Assembly: GCA_903824785.1 (NCBI GenBank)
Contig: CAIJYD010000030.1
Coordinates: forward strand, 1-64,000
Length of the DNA: 64,000 nt
Reading direction: 5' to 3'
Source: an uncultured Bacteroidota bacterium
GTDB lineage: Bacteria > Bacteroidota > Bacteroidia > Bacteroidales > VadinHA17
Part shown: positions 44,679 through 53,566 of the stretch, piece by piece
Numbering within the stretch: position 1 is the stretch's first letter
How the letters are laid out: each line of letters begins with the position of its first letter
Translations under genes and position numbers: made by a program
The notes under the pieces: model-generated
The model's database searches: none
What the model was told of the DNA's origin: nothing
The model's input: the letters and a program-made list of their open reading frames with translations, nothing else

Positions 44679-45449
44679 ATGAACTCAATTATAAAATATC
44701 TCCTTTCGCTTCTTCTTTTATCATTATTTATATCAGAAGCTGTTGCTCAGGAAAGCAGTTCAGAAAAATTCACGAAAGGGGTAACCTTTTTTACTGCGGG
44801 AAGCTATAATGAGGCATTGCAGCAATGGACTGATATCTACAACACCGGTTATCGTTCAGCAAGCCTCAATTATAATATAGGTAATGCATACTTTAAACTT
44901 AACCGGATACCGGATGCAATTCTATATTACGAAAGAGCCTGTCTTATTAACCCCGGTGATGAAAATATTAATTACAACCTTCAGATTGCCCGAACACTTA
45001 TTGTAGACAGGTTTCAGGAGATCCCCGAACTCTTTTTTGTCAGATGGTATAACTTCATGGCATTATTCCTGAAAACAAACACCTGGGCCCAAATAAGTAT
45101 CAGCTCATTTATTCTCTGTCTGTTGCTGTTATCCCTTTACATTTATTCATCAAAATACACTCATAAGCTAACAGGATTCTGGCTGGCCCTAATCTTTTTT
45201 ACTATTTCAATTTCCTCATTTGCTTTCACGGTAAGAAACAAAACTCTCGTTTACGATAGCCATAAGGCAATTATATCAAGCCCTGTTGTAAGCGGAAAAA
45301 GTTCACCGGATAACAGCGGCACAGACCTGTTCGTGCTGCACGAAGGCACTAAAGTGTCAATCGAAGATGAAGTGGGAGAGTGGTATGAAATAAGGCTCTC
45401 CGATGGAAACAAGGGATGGGTTCTGGTGACTTGCCTGAATATAATCTGA
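44679..45449 (+). CDS. batE: Aerotolerance protein BatE (TPR and SH3)
   Basis: A 256-residue protein: signal peptide, two TPRs at about 25-110 (KGVTFFTAGSYNEALQQW, ASLNYNIGNAYFKL), two membrane helices at about 145-185, and a C-terminal SH3-like domain at about 195-256 (LFVLHEGTKVSIEDEVGEW, LSDGNKGWV). This is the typical BatE layout and closes the operon. Confidence 0.9.
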   Translation: MNSIIKYLLSLLLLSLFISEAVAQESSSEKFTKGVTFFTAGSYNEALQQWTDIYNTGYRSASLNYNIGNAYFKLNRIPDAILYYERACLINPGDENINYNLQIARTLIVDRFQEIPELFFVRWYNFMALFLKTNTWAQISISSFILCLLLLSLYIYSSKYTHKLTGFWLALIFFTISISSFAFTVRNKTLVYDSHKAIISSPVVSGKSSPDNSGTDLFVLHEGTKVSIEDEVGEWYEIRLSDGNKGWVLVTCLNII

Positions 45450-45515
45450 CCCCTCTGCAACTTTTTACAACAATTTCTTGTTATAGTTAAAAGGTGTTAC
45501 TAATTCCACCATACT

Positions 45516-45920
45516 ATGAAAAAATTTGTCTGTTTTTCATTAATCATACTGACTTTTACAGCCTGCAAAAAACAGGAATTTTCACCTGTCGGACCTACTG
45601 ATGTAAGAGTAAAGAATATTTCTGATGTTCCTTTTAATGAGGTTATAGTAAACACTTCAGGTGGCATAGATACTCTGGGCAATATAATCCCCGGAGGAGT
45701 TTCCGAATATTCCCGCTTCGAAAAGGCATTTCCCAAAGCCGAGATAACTGCAAAAATTGCAGGTACCGGCGGGCAGGTGCTTTTATTCTCGACAGGAGCA
45801 GTAAATTATAATGGAATGACATGGGTTGGTCAGGCAAAGATTACCTATAGTGTATGGATTTCTGATTATGCAAACCGGACATTACAGGTCAGCCTGACGC
45901 TTGATGCCCCTTTGGATTAA
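45516..45920 (+). CDS. Small lipoprotein of unknown function
   Basis: A 134-residue predicted lipoprotein (lipobox FTAC, Cys 17). The mature part is short and beta-rich (VGPTDVRVKNISDVPFNE, AKITYSVWISDYANRTLQ), resembling a small Ig-like or DUF-type sandwich. No family recognised. It lies 66 bases after batE on the same strand but may be independent. Confidence 0.7.
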   Translation: MKKFVCFSLIILTFTACKKQEFSPVGPTDVRVKNISDVPFNEVIVNTSGGIDTLGNIIPGGVSEYSRFEKAFPKAEITAKIAGTGGQVLLFSTGAVNYNGMTWVGQAKITYSVWISDYANRTLQVSLTLDAPLD

Positions 45921-45969
45921 AAAGTTACGAATACTGCCTGACAGGATAGTTTACCAAAGTAAGTATAAA

Positions 45970-46632
45970 CTACCATTTTATTGGCTCAATCCCTTTTTCT
46001 GTAAGATAATTATTACATCTGCTGAAGTGTTTGTTTCCGAAGAATCCACGCGAAGCAGAAAGCGGAGAGGGGTGAACCGATTCCAGAATGAGGTTTTTTG
46101 ATCTGTCAATTGATTCACATTTATTCCGGGCGAAAGAGCCCCATAAAAAATAGACGAGATTCTGTTTCTCGTTATTCAGAATGTTGATTACACTATCGGT
46201 AAATTGTTCCCATCCCTTTTTCTGATGCGATCCGGGTACTCCGTCTTTAACAGTTAATGTAGCATTCAAAAGCAGAACCCCCTGGGAAGCCCATCGTTCC
46301 AGATTACCGTTAACCGGTTTTTTTAGTCCCAGATCCATCTCAATTTCTTTAAAAATATTAAGTAGACTGGGAGGAGAGGCTACCCCTTCACGTACTGAAA
46401 AACATAATCCATGTGCCTGTCCCGGACCATGATACGGATCCTGTCCGATAATAACCGCTTTTACATTATTGAAGGAGCACAGATCAAATGCATTGAATAT
46501 CAGGCTTCCCGGAGGATAAACGGTATGGGCTTTATATTCTTCCCGGATATAATCCGAAAGTTTTACGAAATACTCCTTTTCAAATTCAGCCTGAAGTTTT
46601 GACTTCCAGCCCGGCTCAATCCTGACATTCAT
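45970..46632 (-). CDS. ung: Uracil-DNA glycosylase
   Basis: A 220-residue family 1 enzyme that removes uracil from DNA. Water-activating Asp is D65 (GQDPYHGPGQAHGLCFSV), the uracil-binding region includes LLLNATLTV, and the minor-groove loop is HPSPLSASRGFFG (His 187). Length and motifs match canonical Ung. It is single on the minus strand, converging on the lipoprotein gene. Confidence 0.95.
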   Translation of the reverse strand: MNVRIEPGWKSKLQAEFEKEYFVKLSDYIREEYKAHTVYPPGSLIFNAFDLCSFNNVKAVIIGQDPYHGPGQAHGLCFSVREGVASPPSLLNIFKEIEMDLGLKKPVNGNLERWASQGVLLLNATLTVKDGVPGSHQKKGWEQFTDSVINILNNEKQNLVYFLWGSFARNKCESIDRSKNLILESVHPSPLSASRGFFGNKHFSRCNNYLTEKGIEPIKW

Positions 46633-46711
46633 TATTTGATTATTATAACTTCGGTTAGTCTGAAAATATCAGCTAAAATAGATAAAAATACAATAGGTGA
46701 TCCGGAGAACT

Positions 46712-46744
46712 AAAGTCCAAAAATTCGGAAAGTCCTTAAAGTCC
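46712..46744. repeat. Three degenerate AAAGTCC direct repeats
   Basis: AAAGTCC occurs at 46712-46718, 46729-46735 and 46738-46744 in an AT-rich intergenic stretch. It resembles simple tandem repeats seen between genes in this phylum. No function suggested. Confidence 0.5.
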
Positions 46745-46824
46745 TAAAAGCAGGAAAATCAAGACAATCCCTGAATAAGGGTGCCTTTAGGGTATAGCCA
46801 CATTAGTAATTAGTTACAAAATAT

Positions 46825-46832
46825 TAACTTTG
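46825..46832 (+). promoter_or_regulatory. -7 promoter element of the CYTH gene
   Basis: TAACTTTG matches TAnnTTTG and ends only 8 bases before the ATG at 46841. The transcript is predicted to be leaderless or nearly so. Confidence 0.5.
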
Positions 46833-46840
46833 TAATAAAA

Positions 46841-47290
46841 ATGGGAATTGAAACCGAACGCAAGTTTTTAGTAAAGGGTGAATTTAAACATCTGGCTATT
46901 AAAGCGATAAATATCGTTCAATTATATCTTCTGAAAGATCCTGAAAGAACCATACGGATAAGGATTGCAGATGATAAGGCATTTCTCACAATAAAAAGCA
47001 GCAAGGGAAGAAACTCTATCTCCAGAAGTGAATGGGAGTTCCCCATAACCATTTCTGAAGCAGAGGAGATGATGAAAATCTGTATTCCGGGAAAGATAAT
47101 TAAGACCAGGTATCTGATACCGTCCGGCAATCATACTTTTGAAGTTGATGTTTTCCGAGACAGGAATGAGGGTCTGGTAATTGCTGAAATTGAACTTACG
47201 GCAGAAGATGAACAATTTGATAAGCCTGAATGGCTTGGAGAGGAAGTTACCGGTATCCCAAAGTACTTTAATTCAAACCTTATAAAATAA
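46841..47290 (+). CDS. CYTH-domain (triphosphate tunnel) protein
   Basis: A 149-residue protein beginning MGIETERKFLVKGEF, the EXEXK motif (E4-x-E6-x-K8) of triphosphate tunnel metalloenzymes. Further tunnel residues appear in RTIRIRIADDKAFLTIKSSKG, TRYLI and FEVDVFRDRNEGLVIAEIEL. Bacterial members hydrolyse inorganic tripolyphosphate; adenylate cyclase class IV is an alternative but is usually longer. Single gene. Confidence 0.85.
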   Translation: MGIETERKFLVKGEFKHLAIKAINIVQLYLLKDPERTIRIRIADDKAFLTIKSSKGRNSISRSEWEFPITISEAEEMMKICIPGKIIKTRYLIPSGNHTFEVDVFRDRNEGLVIAEIELTAEDEQFDKPEWLGEEVTGIPKYFNSNLIK

Positions 47291-47293
47291 GAG

Positions 47294-47662
47294 CTATTTT
47301 TTAAATATAAAATAAACAGCCAGTATCAGGAAAAAGAATCCGATAATATGGTTAAACCGGAATTGTTCATTTTTGAAGACAATCAGTGTAAAAGCAGTAA
47401 ACACGAGAATTGAGATAACTTCCTGAATCACTTTCAATTCAATAAGTGAAAAAGGACCTCCGTTTTCACGGAAACCTATGCGGTTGGCAGGTACCTGAAG
47501 TGAGTATTCAAAAAATGCTATTCCCCAGCTTATCAGTATAACAGCAATGAGGGTAATGTTTTCAAAACGACTCATTGTCTTAAGCTTCAGATGTCCGTAC
47601 CAGGCAACTGTCATAAATGTATTTGACATCACCAGAAGTATTACTGTATAGAAACCTTTCAT
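47294..47662 (-). CDS. DUF486 small membrane protein
   Basis: A 122-residue protein with four membrane helices. DUF486 features are LLVMSNTFMTVAWYGHLK near the N-terminus and the segment FFEYSLQVPANRIGF at about 55-69. Distantly related to DMT-type small transporters; function unknown. It lies downstream of the ATP-grasp genes on the same strand with a 75-base gap. Confidence 0.85.
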   Translation of the reverse strand: MKGFYTVILLVMSNTFMTVAWYGHLKLKTMSRFENITLIAVILISWGIAFFEYSLQVPANRIGFRENGGPFSLIELKVIQEVISILVFTAFTLIVFKNEQFRFNHIIGFFFLILAVYFIFKK

Positions 47663-47737
47663 TATGTGTCAGGTGTGTTAAGAAATACTGGTAGAAGCTC
47701 TGTTTTGAACAGGTGAAAATTTCCTGATTTCACCAGG

Positions 47738-48703
47738 TCATCTGTTAAGATCATTAATAATCCGCTGAATAACCTGAATAAAAGGATACCCCGCCTCTTT
47801 CGTAGCAGCTACAAAGCCGCCATCAGGTGATATGCACGGATTGGCATTTATCTCAATAACAAAAACATTATTGTCTTTATCAGTTCTGGAATCTACCCTG
47901 GCATATCCTTTTAATCCAAAAAGATTCCAGCAGGCAATAGCTGTTTCCCGAAGGTTACTCTCCAGTTCAGGGTTGAGGCTTTTGCCGGGAAACTCCCTTA
48001 CAGTATTAATATATTCGAAGCTATCCATTTCCCATTTAGCTTTGAAATCGACTATTCTTGGTTTATCATCACCATAATTAACAAAGACAATTTCAGCAGG
48101 CGGCATCACTTCCGGACCATTTTCGCCTGCCAGGATACTGATATTAAACTCTCTTCCATCAATAAAATCTTCAATAAACCAGTGAGAATCATCAAGTCCT
48201 TTTAATCTATCTTCAAACCCCGGCTTGCACTCAAAAACCGATTCCTCCGTAATTCCAAGTGACCCATCCTCCCATATGGGCTTAACAATATATTTTCTTC
48301 CGGGCGTAAGAAGGTTCATCTGAGAAGGCAGAAATGATGCGGGATTATTTATTCCCGCATTCCTCATTGAACTGCTGGCCAGTGTTTTATTGCTGGTGAT
48401 AAACATGGCTTCAAGCGGGTTGCCTGAATAGGGAATTGAATAGAGGTTCAATAGTGCCGGAATGAAATAATTAAGCTCACCTTTATTATTGATCGATTCG
48501 ACCAGATTAATAACAAAGTCAGGTTTCTCTGAAGCAAGAACTGCTATTTCATTCATAAAAGCGGCGGAGATCCCTTTACGGTAGACTTCAATTCCCAGCT
48601 TGCTGAGATGGTCTCCGATATAATCAGCCTGATCTAGAACATCAAGCTCATCGGCTAAAGCACCTTCACCCGGTTCATTATAAATAATACAGCATCTCTT
48701 CAT
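47738..48703 (-). CDS. D-Ala-D-Ala-ligase-like ATP-grasp enzyme B
   Basis: A 321-residue ATP-grasp ligase. It has a ligand-binding N-terminal domain (MKRCCIIYNEPGEGAL), nucleotide-binding KYIVKPIWEDGSLGI near 135, IEDFIDGREFNISIL near 176-190, and the metal-binding C-terminus VIEINANPCISPDGGF. Such enzymes join a carboxylate to an amine with ATP, often making dipeptides. I use the ATG at 48703; an ATG at 48751 overlapping the upstream stop would add 16 residues. It is the third gene of the kamA operon. Its position suggests it extends or modifies the product of enzyme A. Confidence 0.8.
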   Translation of the reverse strand: MKRCCIIYNEPGEGALADELDVLDQADYIGDHLSKLGIEVYRKGISAAFMNEIAVLASEKPDFVINLVESINNKGELNYFIPALLNLYSIPYSGNPLEAMFITSNKTLASSSMRNAGINNPASFLPSQMNLLTPGRKYIVKPIWEDGSLGITEESVFECKPGFEDRLKGLDDSHWFIEDFIDGREFNISILAGENGPEVMPPAEIVFVNYGDDKPRIVDFKAKWEMDSFEYINTVREFPGKSLNPELESNLRETAIACWNLFGLKGYARVDSRTDKDNNVFVIEINANPCISPDGGFVAATKEAGYPFIQVIQRIINDLNR

Positions 48704-48747
48704 AATAGATATATAAGCAAATTCCTCTGAGGCTCTACTGTGGGTCA

Positions 48748-49722
48748 TCACCTGCCACCATTCACCCTCTTAATAGCCGCCTTCATAATCATCTCCATCA
48801 ATGTCTGATATTCAATGCCATACATTCTTGACAGGATCGGCAAGTCAGAATGAACAGGGTTTAATCCCGCAAGAGGATTTGCTTCAATGAAACATATTCT
48901 GCCGTTACGGTCGGCTTTCAGATCCACTCGTCCGGCATCGACTGCATCGAGTGCTTTCCATGCAGATATTGCCACAGATTTGCATTCGTTTGAAATGTCA
49001 GCATCAAGAGGTGAATATTTGCAGTATTCCAGATAGTTTTCCTTAACCTCTACTGAATAGGGCAGGTTATTTGCACAAATTACCTCCATTCCGCCAATTG
49101 CTATGGCTTCATCACCATACCCGACGATACCTACAGTGAATTCTCTTCCCGGTAAATACTCTTCAACCAAAGCCGGCTGATGAAACTCAGAGAGGATCCA
49201 TTCAACCATCTTTTTAAGATCTTCGAAAGAATGAACGAGGCTTTTTTCGGTTATCCCTTTTCCGGTGCCTTCAGAAACAGGCTTGACAAAAAGCGGGAAT
49301 TCAAGATGGCAAGCCGACAAATCATCAACCTTAGTTATCAGGCAACCGGGACTGACAGGAACTCCGGCAGCAGCAACCACAAGCTTTGCTATATGTTTGT
49401 TCAACGACAATCCCATTATTACGGGACCACTGAAAACATAAGGTATTTTGTACTGATCAAGAATAGCAGGGACCACAGATTCCCTTCCGTCTCCATACAA
49501 CCCTTCAGCAATATTAAAGATCATATCCCACCGTTTTCCGTCAGCAAGAGCTTCAATGAGCTGGAATGCATTCCCGACAGGTTCAGTTTCATGCCCCATC
49601 AGTTTTAAGGAATTTTCCAGAGCATCTACTGTTTCCTGTTTGTCGAATTCGGCAGTTTCATCCATGGAATATCCACGGTCAATATACCATGACCGCAGAT
49701 CAAAAGTTAGACCAATTTTCAT
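48748..49722 (-). CDS. D-Ala-D-Ala-ligase-like ATP-grasp enzyme A
   Basis: A 324-residue ATP-grasp ligase. Motifs are FNIAEGLYGDGRESVVPAI (substrate-binding loop region at about 68-86), LFVKPVSEGTGKGI near 144-157, VEEYLPGREFTVGIVG near 185-200 and FIEANPLAGLNP near 278-289. It differs from true Ddl in its N-terminal region and pairs with a second ligase downstream. It starts 9 bases after kamA ends, so the two are translated together. Substrates could include a beta-amino acid made by KamA; that is inference. Confidence 0.8.
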   Translation of the reverse strand: MKIGLTFDLRSWYIDRGYSMDETAEFDKQETVDALENSLKLMGHETEPVGNAFQLIEALADGKRWDMIFNIAEGLYGDGRESVVPAILDQYKIPYVFSGPVIMGLSLNKHIAKLVVAAAGVPVSPGCLITKVDDLSACHLEFPLFVKPVSEGTGKGITEKSLVHSFEDLKKMVEWILSEFHQPALVEEYLPGREFTVGIVGYGDEAIAIGGMEVICANNLPYSVEVKENYLEYCKYSPLDADISNECKSVAISAWKALDAVDAGRVDLKADRNGRICFIEANPLAGLNPVHSDLPILSRMYGIEYQTLMEMIMKAAIKRVNGGR

Positions 49723-49731
49723 CTGTAATTC

Positions 49732-50973
49732 CTATTTTTCAGGATATTCGCACAATACACCTTTATAATTACGCATAACAATATGTTCGCTGTTATGTTC
49801 CACAACATAATTTGGAAGCAAAGGAATTTTTCCTCCTCCTCCGGGTGCATCAATAACAAAAGTTGGAACTGCATATCCGCTTGTAAAACCTCTGAGCCCT
49901 TTAATTATTTCAAGACCTTTTTTAACTGTAGTCCTGAAATGAGCTGACCCCGGTATTAAATCGCACTGATAAAGATAATAAGGACGTACCCTTATTTTGA
50001 GCAACTTATGCATAAGTTCCTTCATAACAGGGACATTATCATTAATACCTTTAAGCAGAACAGTCTGGCTGCCGAGAGGAAAACCATTATCGGCCAGTTT
50101 TATACAGGCTTTTGCGCATTCATCGGTAATTTCAGCAGGATGCGAGAAGTGCAGGCTGATAAACAGCGGGTGATATTTTTTAAGTATACTTATTAAACCG
50201 TCTGTAATCCTCTGAGGTAAAACCACAGGGATCCTTGTTCCGATTCGAATAATCTCAACATGTTCAATTTTACGGATGTTTGAAAGGATATAATCGAGAA
50301 GCTCATCACTTAATGTAAGCGGATCTCCGCCACTGATAAGAACATCTCTTACCTCTTTATGACTTGCAATATAGCTGAAAGCCTTATCAAAATCCTGCCT
50401 TCCGAGCCTGTCCAGTCTTCCGACAGAATGCGAACGGGTACAATATCTGCAATAGTTTGAGCAAACCTGAGTAACAGTAAATAATACCCTGTCGGGGTAT
50501 CTGTGAACGATCCCTTTTACAGGAGAATAGGACTTCTCGTGCAATGGATCTGACTGCTCAGTATTATGCTGCAACAACTCTTCAACTACCGGAATGACAT
50601 TTCGTCTCAGTGGATCTGAGAATTTGCTGTTATAGATCAGTGAGGCGAAATAGGGAGTTATCCTCAGGGGAAGACGGCCTTTAAGATTACTAATAGCCAT
50701 AATCTCCTTATCGGACAATTTCATGATTTTCTTTAGGTCTTCGATGCTTGAGAAAGCATTCCGAAGTTGCCATTTCCAATCATTCCAGGAATCGATGTTT
50801 GTTAGGGGGAAGTAGCGGTGCAGGAACTCCGAACTTCGGGTGGATACTAACTGATTTGGGATTTCAATTTGCGAAAATAACGTGGTTTTCGCGCCAGGTT
50901 CTTCATCAGAAGAACAACCCACGAGGCGACTCTCTCCATGGAGGGTCGTAGCCTCATTATTGTTAGTGTTCAT
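49732..50973 (-). CDS. kamA: KamA-family radical SAM lysine 2,3-aminomutase
   Basis: A 413-residue radical-SAM, PLP-dependent aminomutase predicted to convert L-lysine to beta-lysine. The [4Fe-4S] motif is C171, C175, C178 (QVCSNYCRYCTR), the SAM-binding GGDPL is at 215-219, and the PLP Lys is K382 in DAPGGGGK. D338 (YLYQCD) and D375 (VIDAPGGGGK) match the two Asp residues that bind the lysine epsilon-amino group in clostridial KAM; glutamate 2,3-aminomutase has Lys and Asn there, so lysine is the favoured substrate. The first ~35 residues are polar and unlike family members. First gene of an operon with two ATP-grasp enzymes. Confidence 0.85.
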   Translation of the reverse strand: MNTNNNEATTLHGESRLVGCSSDEEPGAKTTLFSQIEIPNQLVSTRSSEFLHRYFPLTNIDSWNDWKWQLRNAFSSIEDLKKIMKLSDKEIMAISNLKGRLPLRITPYFASLIYNSKFSDPLRRNVIPVVEELLQHNTEQSDPLHEKSYSPVKGIVHRYPDRVLFTVTQVCSNYCRYCTRSHSVGRLDRLGRQDFDKAFSYIASHKEVRDVLISGGDPLTLSDELLDYILSNIRKIEHVEIIRIGTRIPVVLPQRITDGLISILKKYHPLFISLHFSHPAEITDECAKACIKLADNGFPLGSQTVLLKGINDNVPVMKELMHKLLKIRVRPYYLYQCDLIPGSAHFRTTVKKGLEIIKGLRGFTSGYAVPTFVIDAPGGGGKIPLLPNYVVEHNSEHIVMRNYKGVLCEYPEK

Positions 50974-52173
50974 AGCAGATGATGAGAATTTTCATCTTTT
51001 CTTTTTAAGTTTAATTGTTTTTATTAATTTATGTTTATCTAAAATATTTAGGACGAAAATATATAATCTCTAAAGATAATTCACTATTCAACCACAAGAA
51101 ATATTAACACTCCAATCATTTTATTAACAATCACCATTCGGAAACAACTATTTAACATCCTATATAACTGTTTAACAAGATGTTATGTCTAAATTAAATT
51201 CAGGGATAATTTACCCTGAATCCATTGTTTTTCACATCATTTCTCCTCAAATAAACTGTTATTATTTTCACAATAATTCCGGCAGACCTGATTTTCTTCC
51301 TGAATCTTATTCTCACGGTTATTCACAAAAATAATGCCAGTTTTTTTCAAATTATTATCCGGTCTGAATCATTATCAGGCAGCAACGGATACTGCCTGAA
51401 AAAATTGTATTTTGAATTTTAATTCTGAGATAATCCGTAAAAAAATTAGCTGACAAATCAGAGATTAAAGTTTGGAGTGTAAAGAGTTCAACTTTACAGA
51501 TCAGATTCTATTTTAGATTTTAGCTGACTTTAGTAATTACTTCCATATAAATAATGTTTAATAGCAATATTACTAATGCATTTCACTTGATAAAAAACTC
51601 ACCCCTGCTTTTGAAGGAGAGAAAACTTCTATTTAACTCTGTTTTAAGATTTTACAGATTAAGGTTTGAAAATACGGCCATTGGGGGGTCAACATCACTG
51701 AAATATCCAGCATGCAGGATAATGATACCCTCAAAAGTGAAAAATTATGCTTAATTTAAACTTTAGGAATTAATCAGGTTTAATAAAATTAGGATATTTT
51801 TGCATGCATTTCTGTAAAAATGAAATTATTGTTAAGTGAAGAATCCAAAACAATATTTTTAGTTGGAATCATGATAATTAAAACACACCAATATTGAAAA
51901 GATAAAATAATATGACTACCGGGTATCAGGCATAAATCAGGTATTTATTTTTGTTGACAAGATACAGTTCTTAATTCCAGGAGATTACCTTCGGTGAGCT
52001 CGTCCCTAAAAACTGGGACTCGGTTCCTCACTTCTCCGCTTTATGGCGGATTCGTTTAAAATAATTGTTAATTGGAGGTTGGTTTTTTTACATTTTTTCG
52101 TATAATATTAATATTTTTAAAGAAATTTAAACAACAGTGGAATAATCTTGTTTAATAAAATTGATTTAAAACT
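50974..52173. other. 1.2-kb gene-free AT-rich region
   Basis: No credible gene. Most of it is AT-rich, with short open frames that lack any family character. The exception is a GC-richer, structured patch at 51991-52050 (separate entry). The 3' part should hold the promoter of the MFS gene; no clear TAnnTTTG element was found. Confidence 0.6.
51994..52050. repeat. Structured patch with nested hairpins
   Basis: Two nested inverted repeats, GTGAG (51994-51998)/CTCAC (52027-52031) and GTCCC (52002-52006)/GGGAC (52015-52019), are followed by a separate TCCGC (52035-52039)/GCGGA (52046-52050) hairpin. The block stands out from surrounding AT-rich sequence. It could be a small RNA, a leader element of the exporter gene 180 bases downstream, or a repeat remnant; no known RNA family is recognised. 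Confidence 0.4.
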
Positions 52174-52226
52174 ATGACAAAAAAACAAATAACCGGATAC
52201 TAGCGCTTCTATTTGTTGGTGTTCTG

Positions 52227-53552
52227 ATGGGAGCCCTTGATATTTCGATAGTAGGACCAGCCATACCAGCTATTGAGAAATCGATAAATGTTGATAAGCA
52301 ACTAATGTCATGGATCTTCTCAATCTATGTACTTGCAAATCTTGTAGGCATATCCCTTATGGCCAAACTATCTGATTTATACGGCAGGAGAAAGATTTAT
52401 ATTATTTCACTTTCAATATTTGCAATTGGTTCATTAATAGTGGCATTATCTCATAATTTCAATCTTCTTCTTGTCGGAAGAGTAGTTCAGGGGTTTGGTG
52501 CATCCGGAATCTTTCCGGTAGCTTCAGCAGTTGTAGGTGATATATTTCCTCCCGAAAAAAGGGGCAGAGCTCTGGGATTGATTGGTGCTGTATTTGGACT
52601 GGCGTTTATTATGGGACCTGTTATAGCCGGATTGGTATTAAAGTTTTTTGTTTGGAATGACCTTTTCTTCATTAACCTGCCAATTGCTGCTCTTCTTATT
52701 TATTTCAGCAATAAATTATTACCATCGATTCCTATAGCAAAAGAATCTGAGATTGACTGGAAAGGAATAGGTATTTTAGGCCTGCTGCTATCAACATTCG
52801 CTTACGGAATAAACAGGATAAATGCGGACTCATTCATTGACAGTATTCTTTCATATAAAGTTCTGCCTTTTCTGATAATTGCTTTAATATCAGCAATTAC
52901 ATTGATATTCATTGAATTGAAGGCAATAACCCCGGTGGTGAATCCAAGGCTTTTTCTGGTCCGCCAGATTCGTATAACAGGATTAATCGCATTTGGCACA
53001 GGCGTTTTCCAGGCTTCATTTGTATTTCTTCCGTCAATGGCTATTGCTTCATTTGGAGTAGCTGCATCTACAGCCAGTTTTATGCTGCTTCCTGTTGTAA
53101 TTGCCACTGCAATAGGTTCTCCTGTTTCAGGAACTCTTTTAGATAAATTTGGTTCAAGGATGCTGATAATTGCAGGTTTAATTCTTGCTGCACTTGGCTT
53201 TATAATATTAAGTAATGTTCAAAGCGACAAACTTGTTTTCTATTGTGGCGGAGTATTTCTTGGCCTTGGATTCTCAATTCTTTCTGGTTCAGCATTACGC
53301 TATGTGATGCTGAATGAAGTATCTGCTTCTGAAAGAGCTTCTACACAGGGACTAATAACTATATTTATAAGCGTAGGTCAGATGACAGGAGCTGCTATTA
53401 TTGGTACGCTGGTTGCATCGAGCAAGGTTGCTCTTGAAGGATATAAACAAGTTGCCTTTTTTATTGCAATATTCGCCGGGATCCTAGCGATCACTGGAAT
53501 TTTTCTTAAAAGCCGTGCTTCAGAGCTTAAGATGTCATCAGGATCAGATTAG
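52227..53552 (+). CDS. MFS multidrug exporter (DHA2-type), 5' frameshift
   Basis: A transporter of the 14-helix DHA2 (EmrB-like) class: motif A LSDLYGRRK near residue 47, VVQGFGASGIFPVASAVVGD, and motif C-like IMGPVIAG. As read from the ATG at 52227 the product (441 residues) lacks most of helix 1. The missing start lies one frame away: an ATG at 52174 followed by a 7-A run (52179-52185) leads to a TAG at 52201, while the alternate frame continues ILALLFVGVLMGALD into this gene. One extra base would join them. Either a real indel, a slippage-prone tract, or an assembly error. A MATE exporter gene follows 14 bases downstream. Confidence 0.8.
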   Translation: MGALDISIVGPAIPAIEKSINVDKQLMSWIFSIYVLANLVGISLMAKLSDLYGRRKIYIISLSIFAIGSLIVALSHNFNLLLVGRVVQGFGASGIFPVASAVVGDIFPPEKRGRALGLIGAVFGLAFIMGPVIAGLVLKFFVWNDLFFINLPIAALLIYFSNKLLPSIPIAKESEIDWKGIGILGLLLSTFAYGINRINADSFIDSILSYKVLPFLIIALISAITLIFIELKAITPVVNPRLFLVRQIRITGLIAFGTGVFQASFVFLPSMAIASFGVAASTASFMLLPVVIATAIGSPVSGTLLDKFGSRMLIIAGLILAALGFIILSNVQSDKLVFYCGGVFLGLGFSILSGSALRYVMLNEVSASERASTQGLITIFISVGQMTGAAIIGTLVASSKVALEGYKQVAFFIAIFAGILAITGIFLKSRASELKMSSGSD

Positions 53553-53566
53553 TAATATTATTAAGG

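Noticed and set aside
49732-50973. KamA as glutamate 2,3-aminomutase
   Set aside because: The two residues expected to be Lys and Asn in that enzyme are Asp (D338, D375) here, matching the lysine enzyme.
51554-51754. 66-codon plus-strand open frame in the gene-free region
   Set aside because: No recognisable domain, no good promoter or ribosome site, and AT-rich composition typical of chance frames.
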